Part shown: piece by piece, positions 11,174 through 46,134 of the stretch
Numbering within the stretch: position 1 is the stretch's first letter
Layout of the letters: each line of letters starts with the position of its first letter
Translations under genes and position numbers: made by a program
From: Arbacia lixula
Taxonomy: Eukaryota > Echinodermata > Echinoidea > Arbacioida > Arbaciidae
Assembly (NCBI GenBank): GCA_963669155.1
Contig: OZ022576.1
Coordinates: 37,230,807 to 37,294,806 of the forward strand
Length of the DNA: 64,000 nucleotides
Direction of reading: 5' to 3'
Notes under the pieces: model-generated
The model's database searches: none
Seen by the model: the letters and a program-made list of their open reading frames with translations, nothing else
What the model was told of the DNA's origin: nothing

Positions 11174-11829
11174 ACTCTAACCTTATGTGCTATTTCTTAA
11201 AAGGTAACATTCTCCCATTTTAACAGATGTAATCCTAACTTGTTTCTTTTTAAAGCAATTTCTTTTTCTTCATTCCGATATTCCGTTATCTTTTTAAATA
11301 TTACCTCATGAGATGGAATTACACCCTCCGATCTAGATCGAAAAATAATGTATTTTAAGATAAAAATGACTGTATTGCAACATTTTATATTAAGATCTTT
11401 TCCCTTGATACCTACATGAATATCTATCCACTCTGCATTTTCAAAAACTATCGCTTCCAATCTTTCTATAACTTTTTGCCATAAAGGTTTGATATACACA
11501 CAATCCCAGAATACATGTTGATACGTTTCTACCTTAACGCCACAAAAGGAACACTGATTATTATCAACAAACCCGAACATAAAAAGGTTTTCTTTTGTAT
11601 AGATAGCTCCATGCAGTAATTTATACTGAAATTCCCTGACTTTTGTTAGAAGTGTTGTACTTCGTGGTCTTAGAAAAATATCTGTAATCTCTTTCTTTGA
11701 AAATGTGAAATCATGAAGATTATCTTTAATTCGTAAAGTGTATGATTCTTGTAATTTTGTAACAAATACTTCATACAGCTTTCTGGATGGGAGATCTTTG
11801 AGTAACATTGTATTTTCAAAAATCATCAA
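10731..11829 (-). mobile_element. Degraded LINE retrotransposon, 3' end of the reverse-transcriptase ORF
   Basis: The minus-strand frame 11829-11197 encodes about 210 residues. It contains FQYKLLHGAIYTKENLFMFG and then CSFCGVKVETYQHVFWDC, a Cys/His zinc-binding motif like that after the reverse transcriptase domain of L1/Tx1- and jockey-type LINEs. Upstream, the frame is broken by stops and shifts near 11830-11900. Downstream there is a 3' UTR, an AATAAA at about 10745-10750 and an A run (the T run at about 10731-10739 on the plus strand). It is 5'-truncated and flanked by CA repeats. (CA)n has also expanded inside at 11085-11172. It is a dead fragment. Confidence 0.75.
11085..11172. repeat. 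(CA)n microsatellite in the LINE 3' UTR
   Basis: CA repeat with small interruptions such as ACATACTC. The neighbouring Val/Cys frames are artefacts. Confidence 0.9.
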
Positions 11830-11920
11830 TGAAATACTATATTACTGTACATCAACTGAGTAGAAGTCATATACATTCCCTTTGTATTTCCCACTTGTTA
11901 AAATTGCATTACATATTTCC

Positions 11921-12040
11921 ACACACACACACACACATACACACAAACACACACACACACACACACACAAACAAACACACACAAACACACACACACAAAA
12001 AAAAAATACACACGCATGCATACATGCACACGCACAACAA
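11921..12040. repeat. (CA)n microsatellite
   Basis: CA/CAAA repeat adjoining the 5' end of the LINE fragment. Confidence 0.9.
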
Positions 12041-15000
12041 AACAGGAGAAGAAATTAGAATGTAAAGGGGAAGATTGACATGACAGGCAGAGCCTAAGTT
12101 TAAACAATGATAAGTGAAGAGGAGAATGAAGAGAAATATGAAACGAATGTAATTCAAAATAGCGGAAAGGCGAATTCAACGGAGAAAGGGAAGATAAAAT
12201 AGAAAACAACGAGAAATAGGGAAAAAAGAAAATCAATGTTTTTTGGCTGTTGAAAGGGAAGGCGAAATGACAATGACGACCGGGTCAATTATAGAGCAAA
12301 AGGTGAAAGTGCTGTTGTGACATGGACTGATGGAGCGATGATAGTAGTGATAAAAAATCGTGATGAAGAGGAGGACGATGAGGAGAGAGGAGAGAGATGA
12401 GCAAAAAAGGAGAAGGGGAAGGAGGAAGAAAATGTCATGACGATAGCAATGAACGATCGATCGTATGTAATCACGAGGAAAGAGATGGAAGAGAGCAGGC
12501 TATTACACACACACGGCTAGTTCGCAAGCTACAGTCCGCCGTTACCACAGGCAACAGTAATAGTTACGGCATTTCATCAGCACGCCAATAGAAAGGAAAT
12601 TGTTTAAAGTGTGTATTTAGCACACAGCTAAAGCGATCACACGGTATCCTGACCTACTTTCTTTCACTATCGATTCAACTTCTTATCACTCGTGATATCA
12701 CGTCGGGAGCATGTTTTTTACATGCGGCAATAACATTTCCTGAAAGTTAATACCCTTTTTTCTATCTTGTGCAGAAAAACTCTCTGAAACTAACTTTTTG
12801 GTATTTTGTCACTGGGTAATGCCAATGTTGTAAACGACGTGTGAGCTATCGCTCTACCGATCAATTCTGGAGGGAGAAAAAAGTGAGAAGAAAAACTGAT
12901 CTAGCACGTCTGCGCGTGGGTGCACACGAGCGTGTAACGTAAAACAGGTACCAAGTTTACCGTATTTCCTTTCTGCTCGTCGCCTTTCATTTCAAAAGGG
13001 AGAGATGCAGCCTTGCCACTGGCCAGCCCGTAGGCGTATAAACACCGAAACACCTGCTTGTTGTAATGTTTCCTTTTAAATCATCCTCATCGCACATAAG
13101 CACTTGAAATATCTAGAGCCAGTAAAACGCTGGCAATGGATTTTCCGCTGTGACGCGAGGGAGAAATTTCTCGTGTCGTCTCACATGAATGGAGCGATTC
13201 ATTCGACCGGTGGGGCCTGGGAGTCGGCGGCGCAGCGCGCGGGCTTGCCAGGAAGAAGCCAAAATCAATGCGCGGAAGTCGTTGTGGGTGGTGTTATGCG
13301 ATTTCGCTCCCGCCGCCGTATTTTCTCTTCTTGATAAAATGAGCGAAAGGAACGATTTAAAGCATACCCGGCAGGTGGTCCGCCTGAGTGCAGTCTTTTG
13401 TTCCCATTGTCACAGATGATTAGCGATTCGCCGCGGCGGAGAGGTTATAACCGTGGGCTGTCTGCTCACAGACCACTTACGCGCACGCACACAGTTGGGT
13501 CGCCGTAGCCGATGTCGTCCTGGCAATTATGCTAGTTCAACATCTTCTGTAGATAGAGCCCGTACTTAGCACAATGCGGTGGAGATCGACAGCCTATTGC
13601 TAAATATCAATATATGACACAATGTGGGAACCTATTACATATGGACAATTACATATCTATATCTATATAAAAACACATTTATTTCGTTTATTCATTAATT
13701 AACACCTCCAACACACACACACACACACATACACACACAAATGCACAAAATCAAGTTGAATGATCACAACATTTTAACGAATCAATACATATGACGTGTC
13801 TGACCTCTTTCCCCGCGAGCGATTTTTTAAAACTGGCACATATAATTTGAAACATTTCTTTAATCTGCTCCAGCCCAACCCTTTCAACTTCCCGGGATAA
13901 AGGCACAATCTGGTGGCCTGATTTCAGCCCCAACTTATTCTCATCTATATTTTAAACATTTTTTTTTTGAAAATGTATCTATAGTAACTATTACAATGAA
14001 AGGAAGTCTGAATGATTAAAATGTGTGTATTATAATCATAAGAACATGCTTCTCAGTATTCTGTAAAGTAGTTTAAGTGTAACGTGTATAACTCCATAAC
14101 TAATTATGCATGCTCAACATAGGCCTCACACGGAGAAAAGAGAAAAGTTGCATTGGTAGAAACCGGTCGCGCAACTCTTTGCGGCTGGTCTGCGTCGGAT
14201 TTCGCAGAAAACCATTGCGTCGAACGCAGGGAGAGGCATGCATGAACACGCAGGAGGACGCGGTAACTCATTATTTATATTTGCCCCACAATTCGCATTT
14301 GGCTCTTGCGGTTTGATGAATGCATATAATACGTGCAGATATTGCAAGGAGGTGCATGGAGGTGCAAGTTCATCTTGAAAGGTTTGCAAGGTTTGCGATT
14401 TGAACCAGCGGTAGTCGCAACTTCAGTGCACATCCCCTGTGCGTTTGACGTGCGACCTGCACAACTTAGTCGCACACCGTGCGGTCACCCTGTCTGGTTG
14501 TGTTTTTGCTATGATACAGCTATGTCAAAACGCAAGGCATCTCAAGAGTTGGCCCACACCCGACGCGAGCTTGTCCTACGCACGCTCGTGCAAAAACACG
14601 CACGACCGGTTGTGACCAAAGCACAACGCTTGTTGATGAAGAGGATGTATGGGGAAGGCCGAATGCAGAAAGCTCTCTGGGTTAAAGAGAAGACTGTGAA
14701 ACTGTCAAGTTATATTTACGCCAGGGCCTCATCATTGTTGATGATCACCTTGCTTCGCCCACATTGCACCAACATAGACCTTCGTTTTATTCCTCACAGT
14801 ACATCATTATAAAGGTTTATATTTATACAGCTTCGTGTTATTTTTTCAAATTGCATACAAGTATATATGTATGATTGTCTTCATAAAGCTTCAAGTTATT
14901 TGTTACAAAAATATATACCTATATCTTTATGCATACGTAAACAGCCGGCGTCGTTAATACATTCTAACCACCCAAATCGAGATAGACAATAGATAAACAA

Positions 15001-15183
15001 TTTGATTGACTAGAGTATAGATTGAGTGAGTTGTACAGACTGTTTCGCCAGAAGGCTCATCAGCAGCTATTTAAAAAATATAAGGTAATGTACAATATAC
15101 CCAAGTGCAGTATGACAAAAGGACATACAATAGAAGCATAACAATACACTAGTAAAATACTATGAGGGCATATATATATTTAT
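12041..15183. other. Intergenic, no supported gene
   Basis: The stretch is a mix of AG-rich sequence (12080-12430), GC-richer sequence with several chance open frames (12800-13440), a short CA run (about 13710-13738) and AT-rich sequence. The frame at 14333-14812 includes an internal MSKRKASQELAHTRRELVL, a basic stretch that could be a transposase relic. No motif could be assigned. Confidence 0.5.
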
Positions 15184-15740
15184 TTATATTCCACATACTA
15201 AGAATGTTGCTATATGATTGGTCAAGAGTTGATCACGTGATGAGGCGTAGTTTTTCCTATCAGATCACCTGAGAATAAAAGTTCGTTACACTCTAGGTGA
15301 TAGTACTTTTTGGTTTCACTGATCTCTTCACTCCTTCCAGTCCTAATGCGTGATTAATATTTTGAGTACGCGCGAAATGAAAGTGCGTTACACTCGGACT
15401 ATCAGCTCCCACTAACGCGTCATAATGCGCGTCCTAATTAACGCGCATCCTAACGCGTGTTCCCCATGGCAGCGGCTCGGGGTTAGGTAGAGAAGTAAAC
15501 ATTACTTTTGTACGTCAAATTGTCATTTTTGGTGTAGATAATTGGTTTCAGATGTGGAATATAAATCAAATAATCAACTTTTGGTTTCAGGCAATGAGAT
15601 GAACTATCACTTCCTCGGCGATCTGAATGTATACGCTATCTTTCCTCAGCTGCGCTTCGGAAAGATAGCTACATCCAGATCGCCTCGGAAGTGATAGTTC
15701 ATCCCATCACCTTCACCAACGTTGATTATTTGTTTAATAT
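15184..15740. mobile_element. Composite of two inverted-repeat elements, copy 2
   Basis: This has the same architecture as 1231-2141. Element A runs from TTATATTCCACAT to ATGTGGAATATAA (ending about 15564). It is immediately followed by palindromic element B, ending GATTATTTGTTTAATAT. Element A is about 350 bp shorter than in copy 1. It lacks the doubled AAAGTTCGTTACACT block and most of the GC-rich interior. Confidence 0.75.
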
Positions 15741-15989
15741 ACGCCGGAAAAAAGTGCTCGAAATCTGTTCCTTCTTTATCAAGTTGTTTGTGTTTACATC
15801 TACATTTTTAGCGCCATCGCAACCTGACATCATCTGACTTCTTCTTGTATATCTTGTACATGTGCCGTACTTGATATTTCCGGTACATGTACATTGAGGG
15901 AATTACAACACGTTTCGTCACGATATGATTTAGTCACCATACTTGTATTTTCTTCAGAAGAAATATACACACTTTATCATGAAGTCATT

Positions 15990-16431
15990 GATGATATCAA
16001 TTAAAAATTGAGTTTCCTGTTATATCTTCAGGCAACAGGCGATGTCCATAAGATAAGATAAGATAAGATGTCTTTTTGGCAAGGAATCTGACTCTGGAAA
16101 GTATGATCTACTTGACCAGTGAGTTTAGTAGCATGAAGTCATATTATATATATTATAATTCAGATTTAATTGATTTACACTTCTTCTGTGTTACTTTGGT
16201 GGTGTTTCTGGTGAATCTATGTTTTATCTCTTTTTTCCGTGTTCTGTTGGCTGTGCAACGAGTAAAGGCTGGCGAAAAAAATATATACCAGTAATTCAAA
16301 CATGCTACTAAACTCACTGGTCAAGTAGATGATACTTTCCAGATTCAGATTCCTTGCCAAAAAGACATCTTATGGACATCGCCTGTTGCCTGAAGATATA
16401 ACAGGAAACTCAATTTTTAATTGATATCATC
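15990..16431. repeat. Long near-perfect inverted repeat (hairpin)
   Basis: The left arm 15990-16135 and right arm 16301-16431 are inverted copies with about two mismatches over 131 bp. The only other difference is a 15-bp expansion of GATAA units (ATAAGATAAGATAAG) in the left arm. The loop of 165 bases is AT-rich. The arms begin GATGATATCAATTAAAAATT and end TGAGTTTAGTAGCATG. Such high arm identity means recent origin or ongoing gene conversion. No terminal motif or target duplication is evident, so the element class is unknown. Confidence 0.85.
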
Positions 16432-16887
16432 ACCTTTATTGCATATAAGCGTTCCATGAACGAGAGTGAGATAGGCAGTACTGATGTTCGATTATGTGCC
16501 GTAGATGCCATGAAAAATGCTAGATTGCTGATAAATGTTTATACTGTTTCTTTCCAACCAAGGTGCTAATGATAACATTCCCATGGACTTAATGATACAA
16601 ATGATCATAAGATTAAGAATATTTTTATTCTTGCCGATTCAAAACTCCAAGCTAAGCAGAAAAGTGTTCGATTGCAGGAAATAAACCATTGAACGAAATT
16701 TGTTCACTCTCGTGCGCGCCCGTCGTATGCCTGGACGACATAATGACACGCCGTGAAGTAGCAACCTAAGATAGATCGGCTGAAATCGTCCGTTCTCAAC
16801 TTCATTAGAAAATACACCTGCATGAGGGAGTCACTGCACTATAGTGGAACAGCGAAGCAGCATCGCGGATATCCCTTGCTGCACCTA

Positions 16888-16888
<1 letters not shown>

Positions 16889-16922
<34 letters not shown>

Positions 16923-17077
16923 GTCACAACCCTCTCTCTCTCTCCTTCTCTCTCTCTGTATCTCTTTCTCTGTCTCTGTATGTCCCCACCCCCTCTCTCT
17001 CTTTCTCTCTCTGTCTCTGTCTCCCTCTGTCATATTTGTGTTTCTCCATCTATATCTCTCTCCATCTCATTCACTAC

Positions 17078-17162
<85 letters not shown>

Positions 17163-17345
17163 ACCCCTCTCTATCTTTTTCTTTCTTTCTGTTCCTGCAT
17201 ATGTCTCTGTCCGTCTGACTGTCTGTCTGTCTGTATATCTGTCTCTGTCTCTCTCTCTCCCCCCCCCCTCTCTCTCTCATCTCCCCACTCTGCCTCCTCT
17301 CTTCCCGTCCCGTCTCTCCCCCTCTCCCCATCTATGTCTCTCTCT
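16889..17345. repeat. CT-rich microsatellite tract
   Basis: Nearly continuous (CT)n with CTGT and CCC interruptions. The long Ser/Leu open frames on it are not genes. Confidence 0.95.
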
Positions 17346-17551
17346 CATCCGTAATACATTAGTCTCCTTCTCTGCCTTTCATTTCTATAGCTCTTACCAT
17401 CGAACAATTGAAAGACGTACAACAATTCTATTACCGTACTGTAAGTAATGTCAACACGGACAATCTGCAAATTCGAACAACAAGAAAGTATTACACTAAT
17501 ATGCCCCTCTCCACCATACACAATTGCCATTTTCTTTTCCCATGCTTCCCC

Positions 17552-17731
17552 CTCTCTCTCCCTCCACTCGTCCACTCTCTTTTTTACACCATCTCTCTCT
17601 CTCTCTCTCCATCTCTCTCCCTCTCTTCCGCTCTCTCTTTATCTCTCACTCTCTATTCTCTCTCTCTTTCTCTCTCTCTCTCTCCCTCTCTTCCTCTCTC
17701 TTTCTCTCTCTCACTCTCTCATTCTCTCTTT

Positions 17732-17787
<56 letters not shown>

Positions 17788-17822
17788 TCTCCCTCTCTCC
17801 CTCATCCCCCTCTCTCCCCATA
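17552..17822. repeat. CT-rich microsatellite tract
   Basis: (CT)n with TTT and CCC interruptions, separated from the previous tract by about 200 bases of ordinary sequence. Confidence 0.95.
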
Positions 17823-18637
17823 TCTTACGCGATCTAGATGCCAGACACGAAAGCCCCCCTCATTCATAGCGGTCAATCCTGAGCTAAACCTTGGCTCAAT
17901 TCCTTTTCGTTGTTGTTCTATCGAAGTCTTTTCATCCCGGCTTATCGAATTGAATAAATCATATTTGTAAAGGGAAAAAGCTTCTTTAAAGATGATCGTA
18001 TTTTGCTAGTTCTTCCTTTAAAAATCCATTGTATTTTATTGTATTAAGTACAAGCCACATCAGCCTACATTCTATGCGCAGTTTCTTCTTTTTTTCTCCC
18101 CCCCTTTTTTTTTTGGGGGGGGGGGAATGTTTGTTTAAGAATTGCAATGTGTGTGTCTGTTGTCATTTCTGATTAAGTTCGATTATGCACAATTGTTTCT
18201 TTAAGTTATTATGTTTTATAATAGTGTATGTACTCTTTTGATTAACGGGCAACCAAGCGCCCCAGGAATAATAGTGCCGTGCACATCAACAAATAATGGA
18301 CGAGGCTCGTTATCTTAAGAAGTTTGCAGTCTTATTGGTAAACAAAATGTTCTATAAAATGTTTTTGTATGACACTTTTCATTAGTGGTCGGTTTATATC
18401 GAAGAATAACATTGAGACAGATACTCATTGATGCGTTAGCGGAAAAATAGGATTCGATAACAGAAATGTTTATGATTAATGTTGATAATCGTTTAATTAA
18501 ACCAGATGGAATGGGCTGTAACCAATGTCTATTCCATAGACTGTATTATGGAACTAATATATAATCAGCATTAGAACAGAATATGATTCTGGGGAAGGTA
18601 AGTTACTGTTGTAATATGAGTTATTTCATTCCATCTA

Positions 18638-18794
18638 GGCCCCGTAACATAAAGGTTTGCGATCAAACACAAAATGGCAACAGCCAATCAACATCATTGT
18701 TGCATGCGCTTTTTGTTCAAAAGACCGTCTAGTAACCAATCACAATTCGTCTTTCAAATGTTCAATTGATCACAAACCTTTATGTTACGGGGCC
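18638..18794. mobile_element. MITE with GGCCCCGTAACATAAAGGTT ends
   Basis: The terminal inverted repeat is at least 22 bp: GGCCCCGTAACATAAAGGTT at the left and AACCTTTATGTTACGGGGCC at the right. The total length is 157 bp and the interior is non-coding. It resembles the element at 37272-37440, whose end reads GGGCCCCGTTGCATAAAA. Confidence 0.85.
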
Positions 18795-20105
18795 CTGGAT
18801 TTGTATTGTTCATTGTTGATATGCCTCGCATATCAGTCAGCATGTATCAGATTCCTTTATGTCTAGTTTTTCATTAATGTTATATTTATACATTTTAGTA
18901 AGTTATTTTTATGTATTTATTTGATTTTTTTGGAAGTAAATCAATCATAAAAGAGTATGGTATGTTTCGTTTCCAATTTTGGAAATCACAAACGCATATA
19001 ATGCAATTATCTGTGGTATGCTTTATTTGCACATTGTGATTTACGTGTGCAAATTTATTGCATATCACAATCAAATATTATACTATTATTTCAGCTTTTG
19101 TATTTTGCTAGTAAATACATACAGCAATTGTGATTAGAATGGTGTATAGAATGTGTTTTGTGTATGTACTCATAGTATGCTATTCTGTTAAAGTTCGGTT
19201 TCACTTTTGCTCTAACCCATAATTATAGTGTCATCATAATGACGTGTCTATTCTATATTATGATCGGTTCTAATGTTCCTTGTATGTTCACAATATTCAT
19301 TACCCATGTCTCTCTAGTAATAGTTTATCGAAGGCGCTATTGCTACACCTGACAGCATTATATGCAATGACTTTGAGAAGATATTAAACACATTTCTGTT
19401 TTGCTAATACACTTCAAGGAACTGCCGTGCTTAAATCTCCCTTACCACGTGCATTATAGAAGTCGCAACAAAAATATTGACTTCAATTCATGATGACATT
19501 TTGTTGCCATCACAAAATTTCATTAAGCGTTAAAATCTTCGGGCCTGATTACCCGCGTATAATGCAGCCATCGCATCGACGGCGGGGCAGGGTAAAGTGA
19601 TAATAATCATCATCATGGGTTCCACCTCCTGTCAAATGGAACAGCCTTCACACTTGACTAACCAATCAGAGCACCCAATGAATAATATAGTCAGGTATAC
19701 GTGAGGGGGGAGGTGGGGGGATGCGTGTACATGTTCGGGTTTCGCGCGCTTGCTCCTGTCTGCATGCATGCTACGGCTCATGGACATGACGGGGCAAGGC
19801 CGTGAGAATTAGACGAAAACGCGCGCTCCGTCATCCACACGAGAAGAAGTACGTTCCACTGGATCGTCGTAAACAGGAGGAGAAAGGGGTGGAGAAGAGA
19901 AACGCGGGAGCGAAAATAATCTATCTGGCACCGCCATGCGGGAATGTCACCAAGTCGCAACCACGACCCCTCACTGAAACACCTGTAGTCACACACAGCA
20001 ATCATCGTTACCCCACTGCAGCGGGCTAAAATAAGTGTCTACACAGCCAGCTAACAAAGTACAATTTGGCGAGTCGCTTTGCATCACTCATCTACTTCTC
20101 CCGAG
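18795..20105 (+). other. 5' flank and probable 5' UTR of the Pax gene
   Basis: The stretch is AT-rich to about 19550, then more CpG-bearing up to the first coding exon. The 5' UTR must end at 20105, but its start is not visible. CTAAAATAAG near 20026-20035 is a weak TATA-like match. No upstream exon was recognised. Confidence 0.35.
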
Positions 20106-44603
<24,498 letters not shown>

Positions 44604-45565
44604 ATTCAGCAAGATTAGACTGTTCTGCAAGTTGGCCTCGGCCTGTGGCATTAGTGCATCACGTTCAGGACATTTTGAAATGACGGAGGTGTGGACAATT
44701 TAGTAGTTAAGACACAACTCGACTTGACAGTACTTCATTGCGTCTCTTCGAGTGAAAAAAAAATATGTAGATCCTGATTGGGGAGGCTTATAATGCAGAA
44801 AAACCTCAACGAGATATGAGCATAAAGAATTAAACATATTTATAGTTAAATTGGTACGAGCTATTGCTCCATGCTCACCAAAGTTCGTGTGTTTTTATCA
44901 CTAAAATGAAAATTTGGAACCAGCAAAATTACTTTAGTTTGACAAAAACGCAAATCTTCTGATCGGCTGTAAGCTATTGATATAATATTTATGACGCAAC
45001 CACAACACCAAATCAACTTGGTTGTATCATGTTCTTGTGTGATTCTTATACTCATTCTTCGCTTCGAAACCAAAAAGGTTCAACGGAGCGTACACGCTCC
45101 TCAGACCAGTGTCATCTCAGCGATTTTCTTTCACAGTCACCATAGTTACCATCACCACCACCAATACCCAACACCACCACCACCACCATCAACACCACCA
45201 CCAACACCGTCACCACCACCACCATTAACACCGCCACACCACCAACACTAAACTCATTAACATCACCAAATACACCCCTAACAATAGCACGTCTGACAAC
45301 CATAACAGATAAACAAAACAGCGACTTACACTCGCACAAAAGCTGTCTCTGCCGATTGATCTTGTTCATTTTAATGTCTTTTTTCTCTTCACTCTGCACT
45401 CGCCGTCATAATAATTTTCGTCACAGATCCACGCTGAGGTGTCTTAGACCAATTGTAATACATGTATTAGTAATGTTTATCTAAAGTGTTGTGATTCATT
45501 ATGCAGAATATTATAGACTTATAAATGTATTTGGTGCAATAAAAAGTGCAATATACAAGTCGTTG
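44604..45565 (+). other. Pax gene 3' UTR (inferred)
   Basis: From the stop to about 20 bases after the AATAAA at 45538. It includes a (CAC/CCA)n tract at 45146-45245. The exact cleavage site is inferred. Confidence 0.55.
45538..45543 (+). terminator. Poly(A) signal of the Pax gene
   Basis: A canonical AATAAA is followed within 30 bases by a GT/T-rich stretch (GTTGTATAGTTAAGTTTTGTTT), a plausible downstream element. It is the first good signal before the MITE at 45664. Confidence 0.6.
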
Positions 45566-45663
45566 TATAGTTAAGTTTTGTTTATCTTTTCGTTCTTATA
45601 TATTTGAGCGTGTTAAGGCAAATATTGTTCGATTGAAAAATGTTGCACAATGCTCACCCTCAA

Positions 45664-46134
45664 TAAAGGGATAGTCCACCCTAAAGTTAATTTGGTTTCA
45701 ATAAAAACAGATATATGAAAGAAACATAATTATTGGTGAAGGTATGATGAAAATCCACCGAAAGATAAGGAGTCATGATCTTTTGAAATTTTGATTTTGT
45801 GACGTCATGTGCGAGGTGCTCTCCCATATTTTGTGTGCTGTTTTCGAATGACATTTTTTTCATACAGGTTTATGTGTAAAAACTTATTTTTAATGATGTA
45901 TTAAATGCAAAGGTCAAATTATGCATATCCATTTGAGAAAATTGACATTTTCAAAACAAAATTATACACCACACATGAGAGAGGACCTTGCACGTGACGT
46001 CACAGAATCAAGTTCAAAAGATTATACCTTTCTTATCCTTTGACGGATTTTCATCAAAACTTCACTTAAACGTTTCTTTCATGTTTCTGCTTTTATTGAA
46101 AACATCTGAATTCAAGGGTGGAGTATCCCTTTAA
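45664..46134. mobile_element. Palindromic MITE, copy 2 of 3
   Basis: Starts TAAAGGGATAGTCCACCCT and ends GGGTGGAGTATCCCTTTAA. The halves are inverted copies of each other and share the TGTGACGTCA and TGACGGATTTTCATC blocks with copies 1 and 3. It lies between the converging Pax and PARP3 genes. Confidence 0.85.

Noticed and set aside
13189-13216. ATG AAT GGA GCG ATT CAT TCG ACC G followed by GT as the Pax first exon
   Set aside because: Phase fits, but the donor GTGGGG is poor. The 20106 exon has a consensus donor and a better match to the known N-terminus.
14333-14812. 159-codon ORF as a possible transposase exon
   Set aside because: Only a basic stretch is visible. No DDE, HTH or nuclease motif and no terminal repeats were found around it.
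16822-17448. 208-codon Ser/Leu ORF
   Set aside because: Pure translation of a CT microsatellite.
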